Assembly: GCA_004794785.1 (NCBI GenBank)
Contig: SJOL01007418.1
Location: 584,115 to 648,114 of the forward strand
Source of the DNA: Opisthorchis felineus
Lineage: Eukaryota > Platyhelminthes > Trematoda > Opisthorchiida > Opisthorchiidae
Length of the DNA: 64,000 bases
Reading direction: 5' to 3'
Under the pieces are notes generated by a model. The model searched no databases, was not told the DNA's origin, and was given only the letters and a program-made list of their open reading frames with translations. A program made the translations under genes and the position numbers. Within the stretch, counting starts at the first letter, position 1. Every line of letters starts with the position of its first letter. This document shows positions 1 through 11,495 of the stretch, piece after piece.

Positions 1-474
1 GGCACATGGATAAGCCAAGTGAAACTCGCGCACCTGAAGTAACTCCTCGATTAACCAAGCAATTTCACTGTTGTAATCAGCCATTTAATGGGCTTCAGTA
101 TTGTTGATTTTACGTTATCAAAAGGCACGTGAAAATCTTCTAAAATGAGAGCAACCAACCCCGTTTTGAATGCACACCTGACAGGTTTACAAGCGTAATT
201 CAAAATTGCATGGGATAGTACATTTTGTGACCTGCATTTCACCGAGCGTCTAGTACATACACTGACTCCCGGAGGCGCGGGATTGAAAAGGAGGCAAAAC
301 GGACTTAAAAATTCTGGTGTTCACTCGGTGGACAATGCTGCTATCTGGCGTGGTAAAACTACCCAAATAGGTAAACTTACTGAATATTTGGAGGATTTAA
401 TGCCTTGACCAGCTTTTGTAGAACGCGCGCTCTTTAGTGCATTTAGCTTGTTTTGTATATTTCTGACATTTTAG
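1..474. other. No gene recognised
   Basis: Unique AT-rich sequence. Only short open stretches are present, including one of 63 codons on the minus strand, and none has recognisable content. A pyrimidine-rich acceptor-like site ends at 474 and opens the next entry. Confidence 0.4.
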
Positions 475-1000
475 GCAAGCAATGCAGTATCTTCCACGGA
501 AACCAGGCCTAATATATTCTCCGGGAAGAAACTTGACTCCAGGAGTGAAGCAGCGAATGTTTCTCAGATGATTATTCTAAATTTGACAAAGACATCGGTG
601 ATACCAATATTGGTGATGAACACAGGAGAATTCTTCTCGCAAACCTTGAAGAGCCAACAGGTGTTGCATTATGAGGATCGTTGGCATGTGACTACAAGCT
701 TGGGGGTATTTCAAACAAAGTACTATCCACTAGGCAGGACAATGGACTGAGCCGAATGTTGTTTTTAAGTCTACGACGATGAACGCTGTTGGTCCTTAAT
801 GGAAGTGGTGAGGTTTGAGAAATTATCATAATGTAGTAGTCTGGGACCAGGACGGTCCCTTCTTTGGTTTACACGACCTTGCGGCCCACGTTTGCCAGGA
901 AGGATGTACAAGGTGACAACTGTTATGAAATCAGATCAGATGGCGACACAGCAGATGCTCTACTGACCCTCAAGCTTGGATCTGACACCCCTTTTTAAAC
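475..1000 (+). other. Possible broken coding stretch (unrecognised)
   Basis: A good acceptor match (T-rich tract then TTTTAG) ends at 474. Downstream, several frames give protein-like stretches. One runs 476-568 and closes with TGA at 569-571. A second runs about 567-671 and contains acidic and hydrophilic runs such as FDKDIGDTNIGDEHRR; it closes with TGA at 672-674 and then continues open. A third covers about 890-998. No single frame spans the stretch and no intron boundary explains the frame changes. It may be a pseudogenised exon, coding sequence with assembly indels, or chance. No family is recognised. The impression of protein-likeness is subjective, so confidence is low. Confidence 0.18.
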
Positions 1001-1371
1001 ATGTTCTCTGTACACTAAATGTTTCAAGTAAGTTAGATTTATGTGAGTAGATTATTAATTCTCTGCCTTTTATAAAAGCTGCAGAGGTAGCAGTTAGGGC
1101 AAATCCTCCACTTCGAGTGAAACTTTCATTTAGTTTACAAATCGTGTGCTTTACCGCAGTCTCAACAGTTTGTTTTATTTGCAGCGTTCTCCTAGGGGAT
1201 CCGTGCACCGGTATCACTTTACCTTGCTTTTCTGTGTTGCTTTATTTTGGCTTTGCAAACAACGTGATCAAGTGCTCAGATTTTAGTTTGCCTTAGCAAA
1301 TCTACTCCCGTTCCTGAATATGTTTTAATGCTGCGATTGACCGCATGTTTTCTGTTGTTGTTTTATTGCAG

Positions 1372-1455
1372 TCCCTGTATCAACAGCTTCCTTGCCTCGA
1401 GGAAGAAGCGGTTCGCTGAAAAATCCAACAAAAACTGGTCACCGGCTTCCTTTCT
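1372..1455 (+). CDS. Candidate internal exon 1, gene unknown
   Basis: The exon is bounded by a strong acceptor (TTTCTGTTGTTGTTTTATTGCAG ending at 1371) and a consensus donor GTAAGC at 1456. The 84-nt interval is open in the frame starting at 1373, giving a basic peptide of 27 codons that contains ASRKKRFAEKSNKNW. One nucleotide enters and two leave, so it joins in phase with the candidate exon starting at 1547 through a 91-bp intron. No homology is recognised. An alternative frame starting at 1374 is also open. Splice-like signals are common in AT-rich DNA, so this remains a prediction that only transcript data can settle. Confidence 0.33.
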
Positions 1456-1546
1456 GTAAGCAATGCAAAGCTTAAACCGGGGATCTTCGGATTTCCAACT
1501 AGTCTTTTTGACCAATTTTTTTCTCCCATGTCCAAATTGTTTCTAG

Positions 1547-1680
1547 ACACCTGGTACTGACAAATACCTCTGACGGCAAGATCTTGTTTTACAAATGGAT
1601 TAGTGTTGTCTGCTCTGAGTCAGTTCACTCCAATTCTTCCAACTGGACTCGCTTCGCACGTGTAGATTTATCCCGGATTG
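1547..1680 (+). CDS. Candidate internal exon 2, gene unknown
   Basis: It follows a long pyrimidine tract and acceptor (CCAAATTGTTTCTAG, ending at 1546) and ends at a GTATTT donor at 1681. Reading from 1548, 44 codons are open, with a hydrophobic-aromatic core (KILFYKWISVV) and two possible N-glycosylation sequons (NTS, NSS). Phase matches the exon 1372-1455, whose two leftover bases plus the first A form one codon. In the phase implied by this exon, the next candidate exon at 1741 would reach TGA at 1808-1810, so it could be near the C-terminus. The protein family is unrecognised. Confidence 0.33.
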
Positions 1681-1740
1681 GTATTTAGCCTGCCAGGGAA
1701 GGTTATGATATCCGTGTACTTGTTTAGATGTTCTCTGTAG

Positions 1741-1856
1741 AAAGCGCTTCCAAGAAACTCAGTGATCCACATTGTTGGGGCGAAATTCAACAGATTCGGT
1801 CAGTCTGACTGCATGCAGTTGGTTGAAGCTAGTAAATTGGGGGGACTACCCGCTGT
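1741..1856 (+). CDS. Candidate exon 3, gene unknown
   Basis: The acceptor is GTTCTCTGTAG, ending at 1740, and the donor is GTAAGC at 1857. Frame 0 is open for 38 codons and contains a hydrophobic start (VIHIVGAKFNRFG) followed by LVEASKLGG. This phase links cleanly to the candidate exon 1995-2065. The phase demanded by exon 1547-1680 would instead run into TGA at 1808-1810, so the four exons cannot all belong to one simple transcript as read here. Either an exon is missing, a base is wrong, or some of these are chance. Confidence 0.28.
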
Positions 1857-1994
1857 GTAAGCAAAAGATTTGCGTGTTGCAAAGACGAAAGAAGATTTTT
1901 TCGTGATGCATCTTACCTCTTCAAGAAACTTGGCAGTATATTTTTGTTCCTGGGACCTGTTAGTAACCTGTGAGTCAAATACCTTACCTAAAAG

Positions 1995-2065
1995 GCAAAG
2001 GATTTATGTTTACTTGTGGTACCATTTCTTGAAGCTAATGGTTCTAACTTTTGACCCGACTAACG
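1995..2065 (+). CDS. Candidate exon 4, gene unknown
   Basis: The acceptor is CCTTACCTAAAAG (weak pyrimidine tract) ending at 1994, and the donor is a consensus GTGAGC at 2066. Open for 23 codons, it encodes a hydrophobic, aromatic stretch (YVYLWYHFLKLMVLTF) that could be a membrane segment. Its entry phase of one nucleotide fits the exit phase of the exon ending at 1856. No family is recognised. Confidence 0.25.
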
Positions 2066-3443
2066 GTGAGCGTTCGGTTTAGCCCAGAAGCGCAGGCGAC
2101 TCTAGGACGGGTTACGCGCAGTAGCATATCGGCTGTATTTTCAATACATCGCTGGCCACAGGCGTCTTTTGGGTTTCAACTATAACCTTCTCGGGGAATG
2201 TGGTTTCGCTGCGTGAAGCAATCAGACTTAATAAACTATCTTGCTTTCATGAATATTTTTCACTAAATCTGTCATTAATACTCAAGTAAACATCTTAAAA
2301 TCCAAGTTATCTCGCATGGGTTCCTTGTTCCCTTAATACCACCAGTTTGTTTATTCAAATTATCTAGCTGCCAGTTTGCCCGCGGTTATGCATTGCTTTT
2401 GCCGAGGATTCAGCAGATTTCGGAAAAAGGACCGTATGAGTGATTTTTAAATGTATATTCTTTGCTTCTCAGCTTTCCGAAAAAATTCCGTTTGTTTTAC
2501 TGTTTAAACGTCAACTACGGGGCAGGAAATCCTGCATGAATTCACTTGTTGCAATGTTCGATAAACAATGCATGTTCAAGTAAAACCAACTATGTAACAA
2601 ACCGCGCAATGCGCAATAACTGTAGGCATGCACCTATGATGATATCAGCATAAAACTCTCTGCAGTCCCGCAGGTAAAAATGCCTAACAATGGTGCTTTC
2701 CAGGGCAAAAATTTAGGAAAAGCTCGGGTAGAGAACTTTTGTTTCAAAATGCGCCGTCAACGAGGAATACGGAAAAGTCATCACCATCGCTTAGATTTTA
2801 TTATCTTAAAATTGTTTGCGACATCACGGGAAAACAAAGGTGACGTGCAGAATAACTGTAGGTTTCCGCAAATATACGGACTGAATAATATCGCATATGT
2901 TCTCCAAACCTTTCACGTCTGTCGCATAGGTGCAATTATTTCGAGCGAGACTTGTCTTATCCAGAAAACTACCAAGAATCTAGTAGGTTAATTGCATGTG
3001 TGTATAACCAATACGATTTCATGGGGTCATTCTAGTTGAACACAGCAAGCATATTTTTCAAGTGTCCCCATATGTATGCAAAGTAATCGGTTGTTCGTGT
3101 AAAGATGTTAATATCAATTTGACTAAAGCTTTATTTGCAGGAATGAATTACACACATTACACGGAAACCATGTTATAAAAATGTTCCAACGCCATTTAGG
3201 CCATTAGGAGGAAAACCAGTCAAAGGCACACTGCTTCTTTGACATTTCCAACATGGCACGCATTTGATGGTCGGTATTTAGTCGAGATTTAGCATAGGCC
3301 GGTGGATGTTTGCTTCCTTGAGCAGCATATTATATTGTCACAACATCTGGCACCTTCATAACACGCAAAATTCATCTGCCTCTTAATGTTCACCGAACAA
3401 TCTCGAAAGCTTTCTCCCTTTCTGCACAATGTTTTTCATTCAG
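2066..3443. other. No gene recognised (possible intron)
   Basis: AT-rich sequence with one 103-codon open stretch on the plus strand (2680-2991). It has no recognisable content and a CAG/GTAAAA junction at its start that looks more like a donor than a start. If the flanking exon candidates are real, this would be intronic. Confidence 0.3.
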
Positions 3444-3553
3444 TATGCAAAATGGCTTGGTGCTGCTGAATACTAGTAATGCTGGAATGCTAATGGGATT
3501 GGATGTAATCAACAATCTATCGGATAGGGGAATTGTTTATTCTTTGGCTTCGG
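3444..3553 (+). CDS. Candidate exon 5, gene unknown
   Basis: One of the best splice-bounded intervals in the unique part of the window. The acceptor CTTTCTGCACAATGTTTTTCATTCAG ends at 3443 and a GTACGT donor starts at 3554. From the ATG at 3445 it is open for 36 codons, including GLVLLNTSNAGMLMGLDV. The frame stays open to TAG at 3847-3849, so the 57-bp interval 3554-3610, which ends in ATTTTTATTTTCTCAG, could be a frame-preserving retained intron, with coding resuming at 3611. No family is recognised. The entry phase (one base) does not match the exit phase of exon 1995-2065, so at least one exon would be missing between them. Confidence 0.35.
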
Positions 3554-3849
3554 GTACGTATGATATCCTACCTAATAGAAGCGTCAGTGACAAAATTTTT
3601 ATTTTCTCAGAGTTGCGAGTGACCAATCTCGTAGGTTACCTCAATTATAAAACGACCAAAAACGAAGGGAGTATGCAAAGACCAAATACGTTGCACAAAC
3701 GTGTCAGACAAGATAGCCGCTGTAATAATGAAAATGCCGTGGTGCAGCTCATCCCTGCAAGCCAATTCATATGGTATTTGATAAATGCATGCCATTTTTT
3801 GTTTTATTTTCAAATGAGTTACCTGAATTCTGTTTTAAAGGGTGGTTAG
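3554..3849 (+). CDS. Possible continuation of exon 5
   Basis: This is the same reading frame as 3445-3553 and it ends at TAG 3847-3849. If 3554-3610 is spliced out, the frame is preserved, because the leftover G joins AG at 3611 to give GAG. The C-terminal part has a hydrophobic aromatic patch (HFLFYFQ). It is listed separately because support drops beyond the donor at 3554. Confidence 0.2.
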
Positions 3850-5229
3850 ACAGCTGAAGCTGACTGCTTCCGGCACTCCATTTTCGCTGATTTACTGCAC
3901 TAACATTACTGGGCTGATAACTGGATGTTTCAGAACGGTAAACGCATGAGTAAAATCAACGGATGTTATGTTATGCGGGCAGATTCTGATGCTGAATTTC
4001 CGTGCAATTAGGGTCCTATTAGTTTTGGCCCATTTTAGTTTATGCATCGTAGAAAATGATTCGAATGATATGTTACGGAATCGTTTAGAAGATGTCACGC
4101 AGTTTGGTAGATACATGTAAGGATAATCGCAAACTGAATAATGGATGACATAGGTTTTGGTAAACTTTTTCGAAAATACATTTGAATAGACTATTGCACA
4201 ATGCAAAAACCTAGCTATTGATGCTCAGAGACTCGGAATCACAACGAACCAAGGTCATTTATCAAGGCATTTTGAATCCCGTTGGTCAAATGTGTCATGC
4301 CGTTGTTAACGAAAACTTACATGTCAGGCAGCACATATAAATGAGTGATTAGGTTGCCCTGCGATTCGGAAAGCGTTGAGAAGAAAGAACCTAAACCATG
4401 GGCCGCAGAATCATCATGATGTTGGTTTTGATAGGTAGATTACTTTTAATAAACCTGCGTCCAAACTGTTTTTTAAGTACTTGAGTCAGTTGTTTAATCA
4501 CAATTTCCGTGGTTTGAGGATGAATTCTAGGTACCGTCATGTAGTCGGCATGCTTAGTCTGTACAGCGGCCTTTATTTATTCTGTAGTCTGAAGAAATGG
4601 CACTTTACGGAAGGTCCATTTTTCTTCGTATATTTTGGCGTATTCGTATCCTCCAAAATTCCCAATGACTTCATCGCGTGATTTTTTGCCACGAAATGGC
4701 TACAGTGATGCCCAAACGTTCTGCTACCTTTTTCAGCACGTCCAAATTTTAAGAGCGTATTTTTTGGTTTACCACCTCTCTCGAGTTTCCTAATGAAGCT
4801 ACAACAGTTAACATAACTATTAGGGTCCAATGACCAACAGAGGCAGCGTGTAAGGAAGCAGTCCGAACAAATGGCGTATCTTGGATCATCTAATAAGAAT
4901 GTAAGATTGTGTCCCAATTTTCGAAAACGGCGTTATTTGCATTTTTAAACGACAATGGTTAGGCACGCAACGTCAAAATTTGCGACTTGTTGGTACTACA
5001 GGTAATCGTTCTGTAACTTTCTGCGCAATATATTGTTACATTAAACGATGAGAATCAGTCCATGGTGCCTTAGAGTATGTTGACTTTAGAAAACTGTTGC
5101 ATACAATTTTGGCGAGTTTTTGTTTTAAGCGTAAAGCAACATGTTTTTCCATCGGTAGCCACGTGGCGGAACACAACGAAATACTGACAGCTCGCTTTCA
5201 AAGTCATAAATATAAAATAACCTCGAGGG
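3850..5229. other. No gene recognised
   Basis: AT-rich DNA with short overlapping open stretches on both strands (the longest is about 114 codons, minus strand, 4573-4917). None has recognisable domains, and no splice-bounded interval stands out. Confidence 0.35.
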
Positions 5230-6894
5230 GAACAAAATCTGTAAAGATCGGGCAAGGTGTTCAGAGAACTATAAAATTGATCAGTATTTTCCTGATATTG
5301 CTACGCAGAAAATGCAACGGGGACCAACAAACAATTTATGGTGTTGCCTACTGACTGAGCATGTACTGAAACAGTGCTATCTCTGGACAACCACTTCACA
5401 GAATAACTGAAGCTGTTGCACTATGACAGTTCATGAGTGATTTTCGTTTTTAGGAGTGATTGTGAGATAAAACCAACATCTTGATCTTAGCACATTTGTA
5501 GCTCGCACTGAGTGGGGTTTCCGGCATCCTGTCTTGTCTTCAGGCAATGAAATGGCCTATTTTCCCAAAAATAGTAAGAAAGTTTCAGAGCTTAGAAACA
5601 CGTAGGTTACTTTCGACGGGGAAGATCTTTGGACTGGCAACATTTAAGAGTTTATTTCTTCACTTGTGACTTGGTTGTTTTCTGCCGTTTTGTCTGAGCA
5701 AACGGTACTTTACACATGCAGTTATCTTCTGCTCGCCTTTCACGCGACACCTTGTAACTAAGGCCAAATATACTAACGTTTGCACCTTGTGACTTTAAGA
5801 AACTTTTTGATATGTTTTGTACTCTATCTTCGTTGAGTTGGGGAAAAGGATTAAACAGATGTTTAAAAATAAATTTATTCACCCTCCAATTACGAAGCAA
5901 AAAATGTAACAATCTTCAAGAAAGAAAGAGAATGCGAATTCAACGGTTTCAAAGATACTGTGGTATGTGTAAGTTAAGTGTGACTAGTTAATAACCATAA
6001 GACCAAATATTGGAACCAACCATGGACGTAATTTCTTTATAAATTAGCTGTTGTAATAAGTTTTGGTTCAAATTAGTACATTAAGGGTACTTCAATTGAC
6101 TGTGAAATGACAACTTCAAAAGCTCAGCATAAATAATCAGGTTAATTAAACATTATTGTAGAAAGAAGCTCCCGGGTTCCACTTTACGGAGAGGAGAAAT
6201 TTATCTGTTACTCATTCAACCTTGATTTGACTTGCCAGGCTTTTCCTGTTCACGCAGACAACTGAAAAGCTTGAAACGTTCAGAGGAAATCGCATAGACG
6301 CATCAGAGTTGCAGTGTAAAATCTGACAAAAAGATTTTGTCATGACCGTTAAGTAAAGCTTTTTCACCTTTACTGCAATAGTTGCGTATGCATTCAGCTA
6401 AAAACGAGCGAAAAATTGGTAGCAATGTACAAACACAGGGTGATATATACCTTTGATTGTTTTAAGATGCAAGAACGTGTTCAGTTGAACATAAAAACGG
6501 GAAAATAACCGCGTTGAACATTTGGAAAATAATTTACATATGTTTCGCACAGAAATCCAACAATAGTAGGCATGCAGCATGTCCCATCGTTGTGCGCGTA
6601 TATTTCGGGTTAGAGCAATTTTTTCAAATGGAAACAGTATTAATCCCATACTGACTAGTCGAGAAGGGGGCAAAACTGCAAAAACTAGTAATTATTTCGG
6701 TCAGAAAAAGTGCAATTCAATTGGGTTTTTTTAAGGTATACACTTTATCAGTACATATTTTGTTGCTCTAAATGTCTAAACATGTCTAACTCTTAGAATA
6801 TCGGATAGACATTTGGATAGTTCAAATTGCAGGACGTGCTGCAGGCAAGGTGGCATTCAAGCCACATTATATAGACCACAAATACATGTTTTTT
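5230..6894. repeat. Repeat X, copy 1 (1.66 kb, cut by gap)
   Basis: Nearly identical to 23112-24774 at a constant offset of about 17880 bases, with scattered substitutions and single-base indels. Similarity starts near 5230, weakly at first (TGGAACGATAAAATTGATCA-like sequence), and becomes almost perfect from about 5320. This copy runs directly into the N gap at 6895, while copy 2 continues into unique sequence. Open stretches at 5652-5912 and 6398-6673 (minus strand) recur in copy 2, but the first is altered there and neither resembles a known protein, so they are probably not genes. Orientation and class of the element are unknown: no terminal repeats, poly-A tail or flanking target duplication were found. 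Confidence 0.85.
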
Positions 6895-7081
6895 NNNNNN
6901 NNNNNNNNNNNNNNNNNNNNNNNNNNNNNNNNNNNNNNNNNNNNNNNNNNNNNNNNNNNNNNNNNNNNNNNNNNNNNNNNNNNNNNNNNNNNNNNNNNNN
7001 NNNNNNNNNNNNNNNNNNNNNNNNNNNNNNNNNNNNNNNNNNNNNNNNNNNNNNNNNNNNNNNNNNNNNNNNNNNNNNNNN
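6895..7081. other. Assembly gap (187 N)
   Basis: A run of 187 Ns begins at the end of repeat X copy 1. Sequence after the gap (7082 on) does not match what follows repeat X copy 2 at 24775, so the true flank is unknown. Open reading frames drawn across it are artefacts. Confidence 0.99.
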
Positions 7082-8240
7082 TCTGAAAGATCCGGTTGCA
7101 AAGTGAAAACCGAGCAGCCCAGGAGAGCGTGTAAAAAAATGCCGCCAACCTCCACCATACGCTAAATCGTTCATGTCCACGTAAGACCCTCTTCTAGTAA
7201 CCGATTTGCATGTCTTACCGTGGGCGCAGAACAGTGTTGAATTGCACAAAACTTTGTTGCCAATTGAATCAGGTTTCACCGTTTATCCGTTCAATTCTAT
7301 GAGGAGTGGTGGCACTAGTTATCACGCAGGTTCACCTTCATAAATCCACTTATGAATCAACCACCTGCGGGACTAATTCCATGACAAAATAACCGTGTTT
7401 CATCCTTCACAGAGATTTCAGCGTGCAAGCAAAGGGTCTGTCTTTACCCCTAGACAGACTCGGCTCAATGTCCAGTTCGACCAATTTGCTCAAGTAGAAA
7501 TCTCGCTGTTATTTTCGGGCTACATACAATCCTGTCAGCCAGTTTCCATCAAACGACTGACCTATCTCACGTTCCGACATATGCTTTCAACACAGCCAAC
7601 ACCTCTATACCGCGAAGAGGCATATCCAAAATCATATACGCGGGTCATGCCGCTGATTTAGAAGAATGAAATTGTCTGTCCTCCAAACATTGCAATCACC
7701 GAGAAGCCTGAAATTACCGGCAAACATACGCGGACATACCTGAGGCGCAGTGAAATTTACGGGGACCCATCAGAATTCTTACGTTGTCAGCTAACCACCT
7801 CTAAATGCTGGCATGCAACAATATCATACTGTCTGTCATCAACCGTCTCCAACAACAGACACGGAAGCGGACTGACGCAACATCCCAGGTCATAGTACGA
7901 TGCAGATGGCCAAACAGCCGGCAGTGCTCTGAATCTTAGACTTATTGGAGGCCCAGGAAAACCTAACGAGTACCGTCTTCGTTTAACTAATCTTTACAGT
8001 AATTTGGACTTACGGGGTATCGTAAAAACACTTTACGCCAACAAAGAGTGCAACAAAAATCAAATCACACCGCCGCGTGGCACTTGCAGCCTCAATGAAA
8101 GTTGCCAACCGATGCAAACGCTCTGCTAGCTACATGATATATGGCTCCTCGCAATCTACTCCCTGATGAGCCTTCGTCTTGAGACCTTGTATGAACATAT
8201 TTCGAAAGCCGGACTCAACCTCACCAATACGAATAGTTAG
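7082..8240. other. C-rich block, unrecognised
   Basis: From about 7390 to 8240 the plus strand is visibly richer in C and A than the flanks, and an 88-codon open stretch lies at 7395-7661. The composition change suggests an old insertion, perhaps a decayed coding element. No transposase or reverse transcriptase motif could be read in any frame. Confidence 0.25.
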
Positions 8241-11200
8241 TCATGTGTCAGTGTTTTATTCACCAGTTATCGTTTTGTTGTCAACCGGATAACAGGCCAG
8301 TGAGCTAGCGTTAGAGCTCGGTAACTAGCACCAACCTTACAAGATAAATTGGGCACAAAAACGCTTTTGTAAATCTAACTTCCCTTACAGCTTCATGCCG
8401 AAAGATATCTGGTTCAAAGCGTAAGCTGACATCTAAATATTTCGTTATACTATGTCAACGCTATTTTGCGGTTAAATGTAGATTCCCTAGTTTTCAGTTT
8501 CATATCAACTGTGCACAAGCTACTACCTGGGTGAAAAGACCATGTCGGTAAAAGGGGTTAAACAAGCATATATAAACATCGGTAAAGGAGTGAGTCTTGC
8601 CCTCATTAGCCATTTTATCTGTCTCACCTGTCGCTACCTCTGTCCATCTGTCTCGGCAAAAAAAGTATGACCTAAATTTAAGTTACATTATTTAAGCATG
8701 ATGGAAGCCGCGACACCTCAAGAAGAAGACGAAAAAATCCGCAATGAAGAAACGTATTTTTGTTTTACTCAAGACCGGTTGTTAAGGATGCCGGGTTTAT
8801 AAATTTAAAGTGATTGATAAACCATTTTCTCGTCCTTGGTTTTCTGAGTTGCAGCTGAAATGTATTGTTTTATTGTGTAAAGCAATAAAGCAGCCGCCGT
8901 TCGTGAATTGTAGAATCCATACAAATGTAAACAATGTCACGTTTCCCAGCAAAAGCCAATTTTATTTAACCAGTATTCAAATGTTTAAATTTTTGCATAT
9001 TTTTATTTGCATGGATATAAAGATCTACAAACCTGCCCCGTGCAGATTATAGTAGATTCGCTAGGACATAGGACCATCCGAATTAACGAGTGCAAAAGGG
9101 TGCGGTGTTAGCTTTATCCAACCCAAGACGCGCGGTTCGTTAGCAAGGAATTGGACGACAACATCTGTTGTGTGTGTGGAATTGGAGCAAGCTATCTATT
9201 AGTCATGCTAATGTTTCCAAATAAAGTGGTACTCTCAAGTTTCTATAAATTTGTGAAACCACAAGTGCGTATTCTTGTTTAAAAACTCTTTTACTCTAAA
9301 ATCTGTTGTGTGGCAACAAACGGTCAGTCCTCATTTAGAAATCTACCCTATGAAAGCTTATTTTAACAGGCAAAAGAAACATTGGGATGCGATATTTGGG
9401 TTTATACGTGTGACTGTTCAAAGTGAGTGGCACTGTTCTTTGCTTCTGTTCATAAGTGGTCCTAAACGGCAACAGCAAAATATGCTGGAGAAATTAACGT
9501 TTTGTCCACCTTATCTGACTGTGATATTCACTCGCCTTGTCTACATCAGCCAATGAAAGAAATGCGTGTTTCTGTGAGTTGGTTACACCGAACAAGTTTT
9601 CGAATAGTGCAACATTTCACTATAATATTTACTCCGATTAATGTGTTGCTCAAAGTTCTGTCAATCATTTTGTACTTGATCCCACACAAACGCCAGGGCG
9701 TTTCCAACTTGGGTGGAACATTTCAGAAATTTATTTGCTATTTTCTGCACTGTTTAAGTGGAGTTAACATATATCGAATGAGAGGGTAAAACGTAAGCCT
9801 ATGATTAAACGCATTACTTTGAAGTCATAATCTCAAGAACCGACCAGAGTCGTGTTTTGTGAGAAAAATAAGTTTACAGTAAGCTACTCAGGTCATTTTG
9901 ATATTTTATTATTTAAAATACTGGTGGATATTTTATCTTTTGGCAGAATTACTGAGAGATAAAAAAATAGGAGGTATATAACCACACACATTAATGTCGA
10001 ATGCGATTTTCTGACGGATGACGTTGTCATTAAGTTTACTGTACTTGAATGATACTTGTTCAAGATAAAATTATCAATTATGTATAAAACGCATAAAAAT
10101 GCTACAATAATCACCAAATATCTGTATGTTTGATGGTTTGCGAACATGGTTGATGGCAGTGGGTCTAGTTTCACGTTATGGGTGTCCAAAACACGTTACT
10201 AGTAAGATTCAGAGATACAAATTCTATATATACATATGTACCCAACAGGAAACTATAACTGGATTTCTAAGCCAAACTGCGGCTTTTCAAAGCTAAGTTG
10301 GAAGATATCAGATAATTTTTGGAATGGAGATGAAATTCTATATTTGCAGGCACATGCACGAAATGAAATCGGATAGCCAAATTCCACACAAATTTTGAAT
10401 CTTGGGCTGAAGTTTTGGGGACTGATTCATTGCAAATAAATGGACTGCGTGAATTACGCCGATCTGTCAAGAGCACTTCCAATAAATATTTCTATTGTTA
10501 GGTTCACACAAACACCGCACATTGAAGCGGTTTTAAAGCACGACGTCACGGAAACAGAACACGTCAAGCTAACTCATTCAAAGTGAAACATCAATCTTGA
10601 TTATTTTGAAGAGCATACGGTCGCCACTTTAATATATCTGGTTGGTTCGTTCAAATAATATTCAAAGAATCATACTAAATCTCAAAGAGAGTAAACTGAC
10701 ATCCCTGATTTTCCACTATTGTCTTTCTTCTCATGTGAAACTGTTATCCTAGCTACAAAAGAAGTCTACTTGTGTGCCTAGACATAGACATATGAGACTG
10801 ACACTATAAACGTGCGCCAATCACGCCGAAACAGGTGGTATAAAGGTGAAGATTGCTGTAACCAATGGTCGGTTTGACACGTTTATGGGGAGTTAACTAT
10901 TAAAAAAGATTTGCTGTCATTGTTTCTGAGAATCAGACATCCATTTTAGTCGGAAACAACTACAAAATATCTGAAATAACTTGCTGTGGGAAGAGATTAG
11001 TGTGTCCAAAAAACGTAACGCAGGTTTCTTCAACACAAAAAATAAATGACAACCTATTTGTCTTGATGTTTTAAGCTCATTGAACGACATAGATTGCTTC
11101 CTCCATTGAATTGAACCTAGCCACTCAGGAAATGCAATTATCTGTTGTGTTTGTTCGACAGGCTATTAGTTTGCAGAGTTTGAATGTTTCACTAGCAGGG

Positions 11201-11459
11201 AAAATTCCTGCAGGATTATTCAGCACATAACATTGTGTACTTGCGAAAAACATTGATCTTCTTTCCAATGACCAATCTAGCTACAAATTCACTAAACGGA
11301 TTTTTCACAATACATGACTTTAGTCAATAATATACTAGCAAACGTTTAGTAATTAAATACTTCTGTCGAAGCCCTTTCTCGGGGAATTAAGCGTAATAAC
11401 TGTAGATAATGTTAGCTTCAACAAATGGCCGTCCCCACTCTGCTTTTTTCCTTTTCAAG
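8241..11459. other. No gene recognised
   Basis: AT-rich unique sequence. Open stretches of up to 98 codons (for example 9893-10189 minus, 9502-9789 plus) carry hydrophobic residues typical of AT-rich translation and no known motif. Confidence 0.35.
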
Positions 11460-11495
11460 GACGGTGTAAATCACTTGGAAGACACCGATGCCAAG
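11460..11495 (+). CDS. Candidate 36-nt symmetric micro-exon
   Basis: A strong acceptor (CCCCACTCTGCTTTTTTCCTTTTCAAG, ending at 11459) and a consensus donor GTAAGA at 11496 enclose exactly 36 nt. In frame 0 it reads DGVNHLEDTDAK, an acidic 12-residue peptide. The size and the multiple of three resemble exons of flatworm micro-exon genes, but no neighbouring exon could be linked in phase. The next acceptor-like AG (11532-11533) would define a 38-bp intron, but the sequence after it hits a stop in this phase. Confidence 0.22.

Noticed and set aside
475..1000. TGA recoded as an amino acid
   Set aside because: Only one doubtful region suggests it. The gypsy remnants use TGA, TAG and TAA alike as lesions, and standard-code decay explains the pattern.
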